Part shown: in pieces, positions 16,469 to 25,673 of the stretch | Numbering within the stretch: position 1 is the first letter of the stretch | How the letters are laid out: each line of letters opens with the position of its first letter | Source of the DNA: Paucibacter_B soli | Lineage (GTDB): Bacteria > Pseudomonadota > Gammaproteobacteria > Burkholderiales > Burkholderiaceae_C | DNA length: 64,000 nt | Direction of reading: 5' to 3' | Assembly: GCF_037482845.1 (NCBI RefSeq) | Contig: NZ_JBBHJW010000002.1 | Span: 124,001-188,000, forward strand | Notes under the pieces: generated by a model | What the model was told of the DNA's origin: nothing | Database searches by the model: none | Seen by the model: the letters and a program-made list of their open reading frames with translations, nothing else | Made by a program: the position numbers and the translations under genes

Positions 16469-18019
16469 TCAGCGGCGCCGGCTGCCGCCCAGCAGGCTGC
16501 CCAGCACGCCGCGGATGATCTCGCGGCCCACCGCCGAACCGATCGAGCGCATGGCCGAGCGCGCGGCCGATTCGGCCAGCCCTTCCTTGCGCCCGCCGCG
16601 CGGGCCGGTGCTGCCGAACAGCACGTCCTTCAGCGCGCCGCCGAGACCACCATCCTGTGGCGCCGGCGGCTGACCATGCTTGAGCGCGCGCGTGGCCTCG
16701 TCGGCCAGGCTGCCGCCGGCTGGCGCCGGCGCCGCGGCGGCGCCGGCCACGCGGCCGTTGAGCTTTTCGTAAGCCGATTCCCGGTCCACCGTCTTCTCGT
16801 ACACCCCTGCCACCAGCGAGCCCTGCATCAGGGCCTGGCGCTGCGCCGGGGTGATGGGGCCGATCTGGCTGCCGGGCGGCAGCACATAGACGCGTTCGGT
16901 GATGCTGGGCCGGCCCTTCTCGTCCAACAGGCTCACCAGCGCCTCGCCCACCGCCAGCTCGCCGATCGCGGTGGCGATGTCCAGCCCCGGCTTGGCGCGC
17001 ATGGTGTCGGCCGCGGCCTTGACAGCCTTCTGGTCGCGCGGGGTGAAGGCACGCAGCGCGTGCTGCACCCGGTTGCCCAGCTGGCCCAGCACCGCGTCGG
17101 GGATGTCCAGCGGGTTCTGGGTCACGAAATAGACGCCCACGCCCTTGGAGCGCACCAGGCGCACCACCAGCTCGATGCGCTCCACCAGCGCCGCCGGCGC
17201 CTCCTTGAAGAGCAGGTGGGCCTCGTCGAAGAAGAACACCAGCTTGGGCTTGTCCAGGTCGCCGACCTCGGGCAGGGTCTCGAACAGCTCGGACAGCATC
17301 CACAGCAGGAAGCTCGCGTACAGGCGCGGCGCGGCCATCAGCTTGTCGGCGGCGAGGATGTTGACCACGCCCTGGCCAGCATCGGTCTGCATGAAGTCGG
17401 CGATATTGAGCATGGGCTCGCCGAAGAACTTGTCGCCGCCCTGGGCCTCGATCTGCAGCAGGCCGCGCTGGATCGCGCCCACCGAGGCGGCACTGACATT
17501 GCCGTACTGGGTGGTGTAGTCGCCCGCATGCTCGCCCACATGCTGGAGCATGGCGCGCAGGTCCTTCAGGTCCAGCAGGGCCAGGCCGTTGTCATCGGCG
17601 ATCTTGAACACCATTTGCAGCACGCCCTGCTGGGTCTCGTTGAGCGCCAGCATGCGCGCCAGCAGCAGCGGGCCCATGTCGGAGATGGTGGCGCGCACCG
17701 GGTGGCCCTGCTCGCCGAACACGTCCCACAAGGTGCTGGGGCAGGCCAGCGGGGCGGAGGGTTCGAGGCCGCGCTCCTTCAGCATGGCCAGCAGCTTGTC
17801 GCTGGGCTTGCCGGCCTGCGAGATGCCGGTGAGGTCGCCCTTCACGTCGGCCAGGAACACCGGCACGCCGATGCGGCTGAATTCCTCGGCCAGCTTCTGC
17901 AGGCTGATGGTCTTGCCGGTGCCGGTGGCGCCGGTGATGAGGCCATGTCGATTCGCCAATGCGGGCAGCAGCTGGCACAAGGTCTGGTCGTGGCGTGCCA
18001 GCAGGATGGGGTCGGCCAT
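16469..18019 (-). CDS. YjgR/HerA-like ATPase (DUF853)
   Basis: A 516-residue P-loop ATPase of the HerA/FtsK-like DUF853 family. Walker A GATGTGKT lies at residues 30-37, Walker B KLVFFFDEAHLLF in the middle, and VYFVTQNPLDIP is a sensor-like motif. Residues about 410-465 form an Ala/Pro/Gly-rich linker, and the C-terminal tail carries the conserved RSAMRSIGSAVGREIIRGVLGSLLGG. The role of bacterial YjgR is not established. It is transcribed divergently from yebC over a 136-base gap. Confidence 0.88.
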   Translation of the reverse strand: MADPILLARHDQTLCQLLPALANRHGLITGATGTGKTISLQKLAEEFSRIGVPVFLADVKGDLTGISQAGKPSDKLLAMLKERGLEPSAPLACPSTLWDVFGEQGHPVRATISDMGPLLLARMLALNETQQGVLQMVFKIADDNGLALLDLKDLRAMLQHVGEHAGDYTTQYGNVSAASVGAIQRGLLQIEAQGGDKFFGEPMLNIADFMQTDAGQGVVNILAADKLMAAPRLYASFLLWMLSELFETLPEVGDLDKPKLVFFFDEAHLLFKEAPAALVERIELVVRLVRSKGVGVYFVTQNPLDIPDAVLGQLGNRVQHALRAFTPRDQKAVKAAADTMRAKPGLDIATAIGELAVGEALVSLLDEKGRPSITERVYVLPPGSQIGPITPAQRQALMQGSLVAGVYEKTVDRESAYEKLNGRVAGAAAAPAPAGGSLADEATRALKHGQPPAPQDGGLGGALKDVLFGSTGPRGGRKEGLAESAARSAMRSIGSAVGREIIRGVLGSLLGGSRRR

Positions 18020-18155
18020 GCGGTGGTTCTCCGGTGCAGAAAAAGGCGCGCCCTGGGGCGGCGGCTAAAATCGCAGTCTATCCAACAAGATTGAATGCGG
18101 TGGACCGGTTGCCCGGGCGCCGGCATTCGCCAGCACGCGCAGGAGCATCAAGGCA

Positions 18156-18881
18156 ATGGCAGGGCATTCCAAATGGGCCAATATCCAGCATCGCAAAGGC
18201 CGTCAGGACGAGAAGCGCGGCAAGATCTGGACCCGCATCATCCGTGAGATCACGGTGGCGGCACGCGCCGGCGGCCCCGATCTGAGCGCCAACCCGCGCC
18301 TGCGCCTGGCGATCGAAAAGGCCAAGGCCGCGAATATGCCGGCCGACCGCATCAAGTACAACATCGACAAGGCCTCGGGCAATCTCGACGGCGTGAGCTA
18401 CGAGGAAATCCGCTACGAGGGCTATGGCATCGGCGGCGCGGCCATCATGATCGACACCATGACGGACAACAAGGTCCGCACCGTGGCCGAGGTGCGCCAC
18501 GCCTTCAGCAAGTACGGCGGCAATATGGGCACCGATGGCTCGGTGTCCTTCCAGTTCAAGCATTGCGGCCTGTTTCTGTTCGCGCCCGGCACCTCGGAAG
18601 ACAGGCTGATGGAAGTGGCGCTGGAAGCCGGCGCCGACGATGTGGTGAGCGGCGAAGACGGGTCCATCGAGGTGCTGACCACGCCCGCCGCCTACGAGGG
18701 CGTGAAGGCGGCGCTGGAAGCGGCGGGCCTGGTGCCCGAGCTGTCCGAGGTGACCATGCGCGCCGACAACACCATCGAGTTGACCGGTGACGACGCCGCC
18801 CGCATGCAAAAGCTGCTGGACGTGCTGGAAGACCTGGACGACACGCAAGAGGTCTATCACAACGCGAGTCTGGGCGAATGA
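18156..18881 (+). CDS. yebC: YebC/PmpR family transcriptional/translation regulator
   Basis: A 241-residue TACO1/YebC-family protein. The N-terminus MAGHSKWANIQHRKGRQD is diagnostic, followed by NPRLRLAIEKAKAANMPADRI and the central GGAAIMIDTMTDNKVRT. Members bind DNA or ribosomes; some have recently been linked to translation of proline-rich stretches. It is the first gene of the nine-gene plus-strand operon, and its stop overlaps the purD start by four bases. Confidence 0.96.
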   Translation: MAGHSKWANIQHRKGRQDEKRGKIWTRIIREITVAARAGGPDLSANPRLRLAIEKAKAANMPADRIKYNIDKASGNLDGVSYEEIRYEGYGIGGAAIMIDTMTDNKVRTVAEVRHAFSKYGGNMGTDGSVSFQFKHCGLFLFAPGTSEDRLMEVALEAGADDVVSGEDGSIEVLTTPAAYEGVKAALEAAGLVPELSEVTMRADNTIELTGDDAARMQKLLDVLEDLDDTQEVYHNASLGE

Positions 18882-20158
18882 AAGTATTGGTGCTTGGCAA
18901 CGGCGGCCGTGAACATGCCCTGGCCTGGAAGCTGGCCCAGGGCGAGCGGGTCAGCCAGGTTTTCGTGGCCCCCGGCAACGGTGGCACGGCGCGCGACGCG
19001 CGCCTGAAGAACATCCCCATCAACGACGTGAAGGCGCTGGCCGACTTCGCCCAGGCCGAGAAGATCACGCTCACCGTGGTAGGCCCCGAGGCCTATCTGG
19101 CGGCCGGCGTGGTGGACGAATTCCGCGCCCGTGGCCTGCGCATCTTCGGCCCCACCAAGGCGGCCGCGCAGCTGGAGTCGTCCAAGGCCTATGCCAAGGA
19201 CTTCATGCAGCGCCACGGCATTCCCACCGCGGCCTACGCGACCTTCAGCGATGCCGCGGCGGCGCATGCCTATGTGGATGCCCAGGGCGCGCCCATCGTC
19301 ATCAAGGCCGACGGCCTGGCCGCCGGCAAGGGCGTGGTGGTGGCGATGACGCTGCCGGAAGCGCATGAGGCGATCGACTGGATCCTGGCCGACAACAAGC
19401 TCGGCGTGGTGCATAACGAGGGCGGTGCGCGCGTCGTGATCGAGCAGTTCCTGCAGGGCGAGGAAGCCAGCTTCATCGTGCTGTGCGACGGCAAGCACGT
19501 GGTCTCGCTGGCCACCAGCCAGGACCACAAGCGCCTGCTCGACAAGGACGAGGGCCCCAACACCGGCGGCATGGGCGCCTACTCGCCCGCCCCGGTGGTA
19601 ACGCCCAATGTGCATGCCAAGGCGATGCACGAGATCATCATGCCCACCATCCATGGCATGGCGCGCGACGGTCATCCCTTCACCGGCTTCCTGTATGCCG
19701 GCCTGATGATCGATGCCAGCGGCCAGCCGCGCACGGTGGAGTTCAACACCCGCATGGGCGACCCCGAGACCCAGCCCATCATGATGCGGCTCAAGAGCGA
19801 TCTGTTCGAGGTGCTGATGCATGCCACCGACGGCACGCTGGACCAGGTCGAGCTGCAATGGGACCGCCGCGTCGCGCTGGGCGTGGTGATGGCCGCCGCC
19901 GGCTATCCGCTTAATCCGCGCAAGGGCGATGCCATCACCGGCCTGCCGGCGGATGCCGAGGACGCGATGGTGTTCCACGCCGGCACCATCGAACAGGACG
20001 GCCAGCTGCTCACCAACGGCGGGCGCGTGTTGTGCGTCACCGCCCTGGGTGAGTCGGTGCGCAACGCGCAGCAGCTCGCCTACGACACCCTCACCAGCAT
20101 CCAGTTCGAAGGCAAGCAATACCGCCAGGACATCGGCCATAGGGCGGTGAAGCGTTGA
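18878..20158 (+). CDS. purD: Phosphoribosylamine-glycine ligase
   Basis: Second step of purine synthesis: joins glycine to phosphoribosylamine using ATP. The 426-residue length is usual. The N-terminal domain begins KVLVLGNGGREHALAWKL. The ATP-grasp region contains IVIKADGLAAGKGVVVA and the signature GGMGAYSPAP. The metal-binding end is RTVEFNTRMGDPETQ. The start overlaps yebC (ATGA) and the stop overlaps the acyltransferase start (TGATG). Confidence 0.97.
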   Translation: MKVLVLGNGGREHALAWKLAQGERVSQVFVAPGNGGTARDARLKNIPINDVKALADFAQAEKITLTVVGPEAYLAAGVVDEFRARGLRIFGPTKAAAQLESSKAYAKDFMQRHGIPTAAYATFSDAAAAHAYVDAQGAPIVIKADGLAAGKGVVVAMTLPEAHEAIDWILADNKLGVVHNEGGARVVIEQFLQGEEASFIVLCDGKHVVSLATSQDHKRLLDKDEGPNTGGMGAYSPAPVVTPNVHAKAMHEIIMPTIHGMARDGHPFTGFLYAGLMIDASGQPRTVEFNTRMGDPETQPIMMRLKSDLFEVLMHATDGTLDQVELQWDRRVALGVVMAAAGYPLNPRKGDAITGLPADAEDAMVFHAGTIEQDGQLLTNGGRVLCVTALGESVRNAQQLAYDTLTSIQFEGKQYRQDIGHRAVKR

Positions 20159-20796
20159 TGAGCCCTCGCGAGCCCATGCAACTGCCCCCGCAGGTGCTGG
20201 CCGGTGCCATGCCGGTGCGGCCGCGCGGCAGCAAGCTGGCGCGCGGGCTCTTGACGCTGGCCGGCTGGGAGCTCGCCTTTGACGGCCTGCCCGGCAAGCA
20301 GGGCGTCATCATGGCCTACCCGCACACCTCCAACTGGGACTTCGTGCTGGGCCTGATGGCCAAATGGGCCTTCGGCCTGAACGTCAAGTTCTGGGGCAAG
20401 GACAGCCTGTTTCGCGTGCCGCTGTTCGGCGCCTGGGTGCGCTGGCTGGGCGGCGTGCCGGTGAAGCGCAGCAGCGCCTCGGGCCTGGTGGCCGACACGG
20501 TGGCGCGCATCCGCGCGGCCCAGGCGGCCGACGAGGAGTTCTGGCTGGCGCTGGCGCCCGAGGGCACGCGCGCCTATGTGGATGGCTGGCGCTCCGGCGC
20601 CTACCATGTGGCGGTGCAGGCCGGCGTGCCGGTGGGCCTGGCCTATTTCGATTTCGGCCGCAAGCGCGTGGGCCTGCGCTGCTTCGTGCAGCTCAGCGGC
20701 GACCCGGCGCAAGACCTGGCCCTGTTCGCCGAGGTCCTCTCGTCCTGTCGCGGCAAGCGGCCCGATCAAGCCAGCCCGGTGAGGCTCAAGACATGA
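20158..20796 (+). CDS. PlsC-like acyltransferase, second PHTSNWD paralogue
   Basis: A 212-residue acyltransferase of the same short subgroup as the gene at 4528-5121. It shares PHTSNWD (about residues 58-64), FGAWVRWLGGVPVKR and APEGTRA. The ATG at 20158 is embedded in the purD stop (TGATG), so translation is likely coupled. The acyl acceptor is not predictable; lysophospholipid or lipid A-related acylation are both conceivable. Its place inside a purine/haem/NAD housekeeping operon does not point to a pathway. Confidence 0.8.
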   Translation: MSPREPMQLPPQVLAGAMPVRPRGSKLARGLLTLAGWELAFDGLPGKQGVIMAYPHTSNWDFVLGLMAKWAFGLNVKFWGKDSLFRVPLFGAWVRWLGGVPVKRSSASGLVADTVARIRAAQAADEEFWLALAPEGTRAYVDGWRSGAYHVAVQAGVPVGLAYFDFGRKRVGLRCFVQLSGDPAQDLALFAEVLSSCRGKRPDQASPVRLKT

Positions 20797-21728
20797 ACAC
20801 AGCACTCGTGCGCGACTACCTGCTGGGTTTGCAGCAGCGCATCATCAGCGGGCTGGAGCGCCTGGACGGCCAGCCCTTCATCAGCGACGGCTGGCAGCGC
20901 GAGCCGGGCGGCCGCCTGGAGGGCGATGGCCTGACGCGCCTGATCGAGATGGGCGGCCTGTTCGAGCGCGGCGGCTGCAATTTTTCGCATGTCTTGGGTC
21001 GGGTCTTGCCCCCCTCGGCCACCCAGCACCGGCCCGAGCTGGCCGGCGCGCCCTTCGAGGCCATGGGCGTCTCGCTGGTGCTGCATCCGCACAACCCCTT
21101 CGTGCCCACCGTGCACATGAATGTGCGCATGTTCGCGGCCCTGCCGGCCGATCGCGAGCCGGTGCTGTGGTTTGGCGGCGGCATGGACCTCACGCCCTAC
21201 TATGGCTTCGAGCGCGACGCCCAGCATTTCCACCGCACTTGCCGCACGGCGCTGGAGCCGCATGGTCGCGAGCTCTACCCGCGCTTCAAGCGCTGGTGCG
21301 ACGAGTATTTCTTCCTGAAGCACCGCAACGAGCCGCGCGGCATTGGCGGCGTGTTCTTCGATGACTATGCCGAGGGCGGCTTCGACGCAGCATTCGGCAT
21401 GCTGCAGTCGGTGGGCGATGCCTTCCTGCCGGCCTACGCTCCCATCGTGGAGCGCCGCCAGGGCCTGGCCTATGGCGAGCGCGAGCGCGATTTTCAGGCC
21501 TACCGGCGCGGGCGCTATGTCGAATTCAATCTGGTGTTCGACCGCGGCACCCTGTTCGGCCTGCAGTCGGGCGGGCGCACCGAGTCCATCCTGATGTCGA
21601 TGCCGCCGCTGGTGAAGTGGCGCTATGACTGGAAGCCCGAGGAGGGCACACCCGAAGCCAGGCTGTACAGCGACTTCCTGCGCCCGCGCGACTGGGCCGA
21701 CGAGACGGCCACCCATCTATGGCTTTGA
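20793..21728 (+). CDS. hemF: Oxygen-dependent coproporphyrinogen III oxidase
   Basis: Converts coproporphyrinogen III to protoporphyrinogen IX using oxygen, in haem synthesis. The 311-residue protein has the family hallmarks GGGMDLTPYYGFERDAQHFH, KRWCDEYFFLKHRNEPRGIGG and the C-terminal ILMSMPPLVKWRYDW. The start MNTALVRDYL overlaps the acyltransferase stop by four bases, and its end overlaps nadD by ten. Presence of the aerobic enzyme fits an aerobe with oxygen-dependent phenylacetate degradation. Confidence 0.97.
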   Translation: MNTALVRDYLLGLQQRIISGLERLDGQPFISDGWQREPGGRLEGDGLTRLIEMGGLFERGGCNFSHVLGRVLPPSATQHRPELAGAPFEAMGVSLVLHPHNPFVPTVHMNVRMFAALPADREPVLWFGGGMDLTPYYGFERDAQHFHRTCRTALEPHGRELYPRFKRWCDEYFFLKHRNEPRGIGGVFFDDYAEGGFDAAFGMLQSVGDAFLPAYAPIVERRQGLAYGERERDFQAYRRGRYVEFNLVFDRGTLFGLQSGGRTESILMSMPPLVKWRYDWKPEEGTPEARLYSDFLRPRDWADETATHLWL

Positions 21729-22324
21729 GCGCCCGGCGCATCGGGCTGTTCGGCGGCAGCTTCGATCCGGTCCATCTGGCGCATCTGGCCCTGGCGCGCA
21801 GCGCGCTGCAGCAGCTGGGCCTGGATGGGCTGCGCTGGGTGCCGGCGGGGCAGCCCTGGCAGAAGGCGCAGCGGCAGCTGAGCGCGGCCGAGCATCGCGC
21901 AGCCATGGTGGCGCTGATGCTGGAGGGCGAGCCGCGCTTCGAGCTGGACCGCAGCGAGCTCGAGCGCAGCGGCCCCAGCTACACGATAGACACGGTGCGG
22001 GCTTGGGCTGCGAGCGAGCCGGGCATCGCGCCGGTGTTGATCCTCGGTCAGGACCAGTACGCAAGATTGCCCACCTGGCACCAATGGCGCGAGCTGCTGG
22101 GCCTGGTGGAGTTGGCGGTGGCGGCAAGGGCGGGTCAAGAAATCCGCGCCGCGGCCGAAGTCGAGTTGGTGGCCCACCGCGTGCAGCGGCTGGACATGCC
22201 AGCCATGGATATTTCATCCACCCTCGTGCGCGAGCAAGTCTTGCGTGGCGGGGATATCAAGCCCATGGTGGGCGAGAGGGTTGCGGGGTATATTGCCCAG
22301 CACCATCTTTACAGCGAGTACTGA
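21719..22324 (+). CDS. nadD: Nicotinate-nucleotide adenylyltransferase
   Basis: Adenylates nicotinate mononucleotide in NAD synthesis. The 201-residue protein has the nucleotidyltransferase motif IGLFGGSFDPVHLAHL (about residues 8-23), the LILGQDQYARLPTWHQW segment, and the C-terminal ISSTLVREQ motif. It overlaps hemF by ten bases and stops directly in front of the rsfS start. The order nadD-rsfS-rlmH is widely conserved. Confidence 0.96.
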   Translation: MALSARRIGLFGGSFDPVHLAHLALARSALQQLGLDGLRWVPAGQPWQKAQRQLSAAEHRAAMVALMLEGEPRFELDRSELERSGPSYTIDTVRAWAASEPGIAPVLILGQDQYARLPTWHQWRELLGLVELAVAARAGQEIRAAAEVELVAHRVQRLDMPAMDISSTLVREQVLRGGDIKPMVGERVAGYIAQHHLYSEY

Positions 22325-23056
22325 ATGGACATTCGTAAACTGCAACGTGCCATCGTCGATGGTCTGGAAGACGTCAAGGCCCAGAACATCGTGGTGTTCA
22401 ACACCGAGCATATGTCGCCGCTGTTCGAGCGCGTCATCATCGCCTCGGGCACCAGCAACCGGCAGACCAAGGCGCTGGCGTCCAGCGTGCGGGAGACGGT
22501 CAAGGGCCGTGGCCTGCAGGTGATGCGCACGGAAGGCGAAGACAACGGCGAATGGATCATCGTGGACTGCGGCGCCGCCGTCGTGCATGTGATGCAGCCG
22601 GCCATCCGCGAGTACTACCACCTGGAAGAGATCTGGGGCGAGAAGCCCGTCAAACTCAAGCTGGGCAGCAGCGAGACCAAGCTGGTGAAGGCCTCCGAGG
22701 ACGAGGCCGCGCCGGCGAAGAAGGCCGCGGCAAAGAAGCCCGCGGCGAAGAAGACGGCTGCGGTCAAGGCGCCCGCCAAGACTGCTACCAAGGCGCCGGC
22801 CAAGCCCGCCGCCAAGGCGGCGGCCAAAACGCCTGCCAAAGCGCCGACCAAAGCGCCGGCCAAGAAGGTCGTCGCCAAGAAGGCCGTCAGCCGCACCGTG
22901 GGCGTGAAGGCCGTCACGGCGCCCGCCACCAAGACCATCAAGGTCGGCGTGAACGGCAAGAAGCCGGCCGCCAAGAAGGCCGCGCCCAAGGTGAGCAGCG
23001 CCCGCCCTGCTGCCAAAGCTGCGCCCAAGCGACCCGCCGGCCGCAGCAAGGCCTAA
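22325..23056 (+). CDS. rsfS: Ribosomal silencing factor RsfS with histone-like C-terminal tail
   Basis: RsfS binds ribosomal protein L14 and blocks subunit joining in stationary phase. The family core fills residues 1 to about 115 (MDIRKLQRAIVDGLEDVKA, VDCGAAVVHVM, REYYHLEEIW). Ordinary RsfS ends near there, but this protein has 243 residues. Residues about 120-243 are a low-complexity Lys/Ala/Pro tail of AAKKPAAKK and KAPAK units, like histone H1-like proteins and AlgP. The tail is in frame with no sign of an error, ends just before rlmH, and would be strongly basic and disordered. Its job is unknown; RNA or DNA binding is the natural guess. Confidence 0.93.
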   Translation: MDIRKLQRAIVDGLEDVKAQNIVVFNTEHMSPLFERVIIASGTSNRQTKALASSVRETVKGRGLQVMRTEGEDNGEWIIVDCGAAVVHVMQPAIREYYHLEEIWGEKPVKLKLGSSETKLVKASEDEAAPAKKAAAKKPAAKKTAAVKAPAKTATKAPAKPAAKAAAKTPAKAPTKAPAKKVVAKKAVSRTVGVKAVTAPATKTIKVGVNGKKPAAKKAAPKVSSARPAAKAAPKRPAGRSKA

Positions 23057-23062
23057 GCAGGC

Positions 23063-23530
23063 ATGCGCCTGTTGCTGCTGGCCGTGGGCCAGCGTCAGCC
23101 CGCCTGGGCGGACGCGGCCTACGAGGATTTCGCCAAGCGCTTCCCGCCCGAGATGCGGCTGGAGCTCAAGGCCGTGAAGGCCGAGCCGCGCGGCGGCAAG
23201 AGCGCCGAGCAGCTGATGGCGGCCGAGGCGCAGCGACTCGAGGCGGCCCTGCCCAAGAGCGTGCGCCGCATCGTGCTGGACGAGCGCGGCGAGCGCCAGA
23301 CCACCAAGCAACTGGCCGAACGCCTGGAGCGCTGGAAGGGCGATGGCCGCGATGTGGCCATCTTCATCGGCGGCCCCGATGGCCTGCATCCGGACCTGAA
23401 GGACAAGGCCGACGAGATGCTGCGCCTTTCCGACCTTACCCTGCCGCATGCCTTTGTGCGCGTGCTGCTGGCCGAGGCGCTATACCGCGCCTGGTCGGTG
23501 ATGGAAGGTCATCCCTACCATCGCGAATAG
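23063..23530 (+). CDS. rlmH: 23S rRNA pseudouridine(1915) N3-methyltransferase RlmH
   Basis: SPOUT methyltransferase that methylates pseudouridine 1915 of 23S rRNA on assembled ribosomes. The 155-residue length is normal. Motifs visible are the N-terminal MRLLLLAVGQRQP, the AdoMet-site segment VAIFIGGPDGLHPDLKD and the C-terminal LPHAFVRVLLAEALYRAWSV with HPYHRE at the very end. It begins 7 bases after rsfS. Confidence 0.97.
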   Translation: MRLLLLAVGQRQPAWADAAYEDFAKRFPPEMRLELKAVKAEPRGGKSAEQLMAAEAQRLEAALPKSVRRIVLDERGERQTTKQLAERLERWKGDGRDVAIFIGGPDGLHPDLKDKADEMLRLSDLTLPHAFVRVLLAEALYRAWSVMEGHPYHRE

Positions 23531-23570
23531 CGCGCCGATGCGGGCCCGGGCCTGGGTTAGCATCGGCCGC

Positions 23571-24170
23571 ATGGCCTTGATCTATCTCGCTTCCCAGAGC
23601 CCGCGCCGGCGTCAGCTGCTTGAGCAGCTGGGCATTGCCCACGAGACCCTGCTGCCGGGGCCCGACGAGGATGCCGAGGCGCTGGAAACGCAGGAGCCCG
23701 GCGAGCTGCCAGACGCCTATGTGCGGCGCGTCACCAACAACAAGCTGAAGGCAGCGCAGGCGCGCCTGGCGCGGCGCGGGCTGCGCGCCTTGCCGGTGCT
23801 GTGCTCCGACACCACCGTGGCCCTGGGCACGGCCATCCTGGGCAAGCCGGCGGATGCCGACGATGCGCTGCAGATGCTGCGCAAGCTTGCCGGCCACACG
23901 CACCGCGTGCTGACCGCGGTGAGCCTGAGCTGGGCGGGCCGCGAGGCGCAGCTGGTGAGCGTCTCGCATGTGCGCTTCGCCGCCATCCCGGAGGCCGCGC
24001 TGCGCGCCTATGTGGCCAGCGGCGAGCCCATGGGCAAGGCAGGGGCCTATGCGATCCAGAGTCAGATCGCCGGCTGGATCGAGCACATGGAGGGCAGTTA
24101 CTCGGGCATCATGGGCCTGCCCCTGTACGAGACCGCGCAATTGCTGCGCCAGGCCGGCATCGATTGCTAG
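23571..24170 (+). CDS. maf: Maf-family nucleotide pyrophosphatase (YhdE-like)
   Basis: Hydrolyses non-canonical or surplus nucleoside triphosphates (dTTP/UTP or modified pyrimidines in the YhdE group). The 199-residue protein begins MALIYLASQSPRRRQLLEQLG and carries the catalytic acid in VLCSDTTVALG. The C-terminal half GKAGAYAIQSQIAGWIEHMEGSYSGIMGLPL is of the YhdE rather than YceF kind. ATG at 23571 is chosen because the preceding in-frame residues (MRARAWVSIGR) have no family counterpart. Confidence 0.93.
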   Translation: MALIYLASQSPRRRQLLEQLGIAHETLLPGPDEDAEALETQEPGELPDAYVRRVTNNKLKAAQARLARRGLRALPVLCSDTTVALGTAILGKPADADDALQMLRKLAGHTHRVLTAVSLSWAGREAQLVSVSHVRFAAIPEAALRAYVASGEPMGKAGAYAIQSQIAGWIEHMEGSYSGIMGLPLYETAQLLRQAGIDC

Positions 24171-24181
24171 ACAGAGAGCCC

Positions 24182-25666
24182 ATGGAAGACATCCTGATCA
24201 ATTGGTCGCCGCAAGAGACGCGCGTGGCGGTGGTGGAAAACGGCGCGGTGCAGGAACTGCATTGCGAACGCACGCTGGAGCGCGGCCTGGTGGGCAATAT
24301 CTACTCGGGCCGGGTGGCGCGCGTGCTGCCGGGCATGCAATCGGCCTTCATCGACATCGGGCTGGAGCGCGCAGCCTTCTTGCATGTGGCCGATCTGCAT
24401 GTGAACGGCGCCACGCCGCGCTCGCACCATGGCGACGCGGCCACGCCGCCCACGCCGATCGAGCGCCTGGTGTTCGAGGGCCAGGCCTTGACGGTGCAGG
24501 TCATCAAGGACCCGATCGGCACCAAGGGCGCGCGTCTATCCACGCAGATCTCGATCGCCGGCCGCATGCTGGTGCATCTGCCGCAGGACGAGCACATCGG
24601 CATCTCGCAGAAGATCGGTTCGCCCGAGGCGCGCGAGCAGCTGCGCCAGCGCATGCAGGCGCTGGTGGGCAAGCCGGAGGAGGGCGGTGGTGGCGGCTTC
24701 ATCCTGCGCACCAATGCCGAGGACGCCTCGGATGAGGAGCTGGGCGCCGACATCGCCTACCTGAAGAAGACCTGGGCCACCATCAAGGAGCGCAGCTACC
24801 GCTCGCCGCCCGGCACCCTCTTGCACCAGGATCTGAGCCTGGTGGAGCGCGTGCTGCGCGATCTGGTGAGCGAACGCACCGGCTCGATACGCATCGATTC
24901 CAAGATGCAGTTCGATGTGCTGCGCGGCTTTGGCGAAACCTATATGCCCGCGGCCACCGCCAAGCTGGAGCATTACCGCGGCGAGCGGCCGATCTTCGAC
25001 CTGCACAATATCGATGCCGAGATCGATCGCGCGCTGGCGCGCCGGGTGGACCTGAAGTCGGGCGGCTACCTGATCATCGACCAGACCGAGGCGATGACCA
25101 CGGTGGACGTCAACACCGGCGGTTTTGTCGGCGCGCGCAATTTCGACGACACCATCTTCAAGACCAATCTGGAGGCGGCCGGCGCAATTGCGCGCCAGCT
25201 GCGCCTGCGCAATCTGGGCGGCATCATCATCGTCGACTTCATCGACATGACGCGCGAGGAGCACCGCAACTCGGTGCTCTCGGAGTTCAAGAAGCAGTTG
25301 GCCAAGGACCGCACCAAGGTCACAGTGGGCGGCTTCACCCAGCTGGGCCTGGTGGAGATGACCAGGAAGCGCACGCGCGAATCGCTCGCACGCATGCTGT
25401 GCGAACCCTGCCCCACCTGCGAGGGCCGCGGCCAGATCAAGACCGCGCGCAGCGTCTGCTACGACATCATGCGCGAGATCCTGCGCGAGGCACGCCAGTT
25501 CTCGCCCAAGGAGTTCCGCGTCGTCGCCGCCGCCAATGTGGTGGAGATGCTGCTCGACGAAGAGAGCCAGCATCTGGCCGGGCTCTCGGACTTCATCGGC
25601 AAGCCGATCTCGCTGACCGCCGAGCCGGCCAACCAGACCGAACATTACGACATCGTGCTGCTGTAG
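24182..25666 (+). CDS. rng: Ribonuclease G
   Basis: Endoribonuclease of the RNase E/G family, maturing 16S rRNA 5' ends and some mRNAs. The 494-residue protein starts MEDILINWSPQETRVAVVENG. It has the S1-like segment GNIYSGRVARVLPGMQSAFID, the catalytic core with TTVDVNTGGFVGARNFDDT and IIIVDFIDM, and the zinc-link CEPCPTCEGRG. It lacks the long E-type scaffold tail, so it is RNase G. It is the last gene of the yebC operon and faces the convergent rhodanese gene 7 bases away. Confidence 0.96.
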   Translation: MEDILINWSPQETRVAVVENGAVQELHCERTLERGLVGNIYSGRVARVLPGMQSAFIDIGLERAAFLHVADLHVNGATPRSHHGDAATPPTPIERLVFEGQALTVQVIKDPIGTKGARLSTQISIAGRMLVHLPQDEHIGISQKIGSPEAREQLRQRMQALVGKPEEGGGGGFILRTNAEDASDEELGADIAYLKKTWATIKERSYRSPPGTLLHQDLSLVERVLRDLVSERTGSIRIDSKMQFDVLRGFGETYMPAATAKLEHYRGERPIFDLHNIDAEIDRALARRVDLKSGGYLIIDQTEAMTTVDVNTGGFVGARNFDDTIFKTNLEAAGAIARQLRLRNLGGIIIVDFIDMTREEHRNSVLSEFKKQLAKDRTKVTVGGFTQLGLVEMTRKRTRESLARMLCEPCPTCEGRGQIKTARSVCYDIMREILREARQFSPKEFRVVAAANVVEMLLDEESQHLAGLSDFIGKPISLTAEPANQTEHYDIVLL

Positions 25667-25673
25667 CGGCAGG

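Noticed and set aside
20155..20796. TTG start one codon earlier for the second acyltransferase
   Set aside because: The next codon is ATG embedded in the purD stop (TGATG), the usual coupling arrangement. TTG is not needed.
22687..23056. Frameshift explanation for the Lys/Ala tail of RsfS
   Set aside because: The tail continues in the original frame with regular repeat units, has a normal stop just before rlmH, and the alternative frames give only Arg/Gln/Gly-rich shadow sequence.
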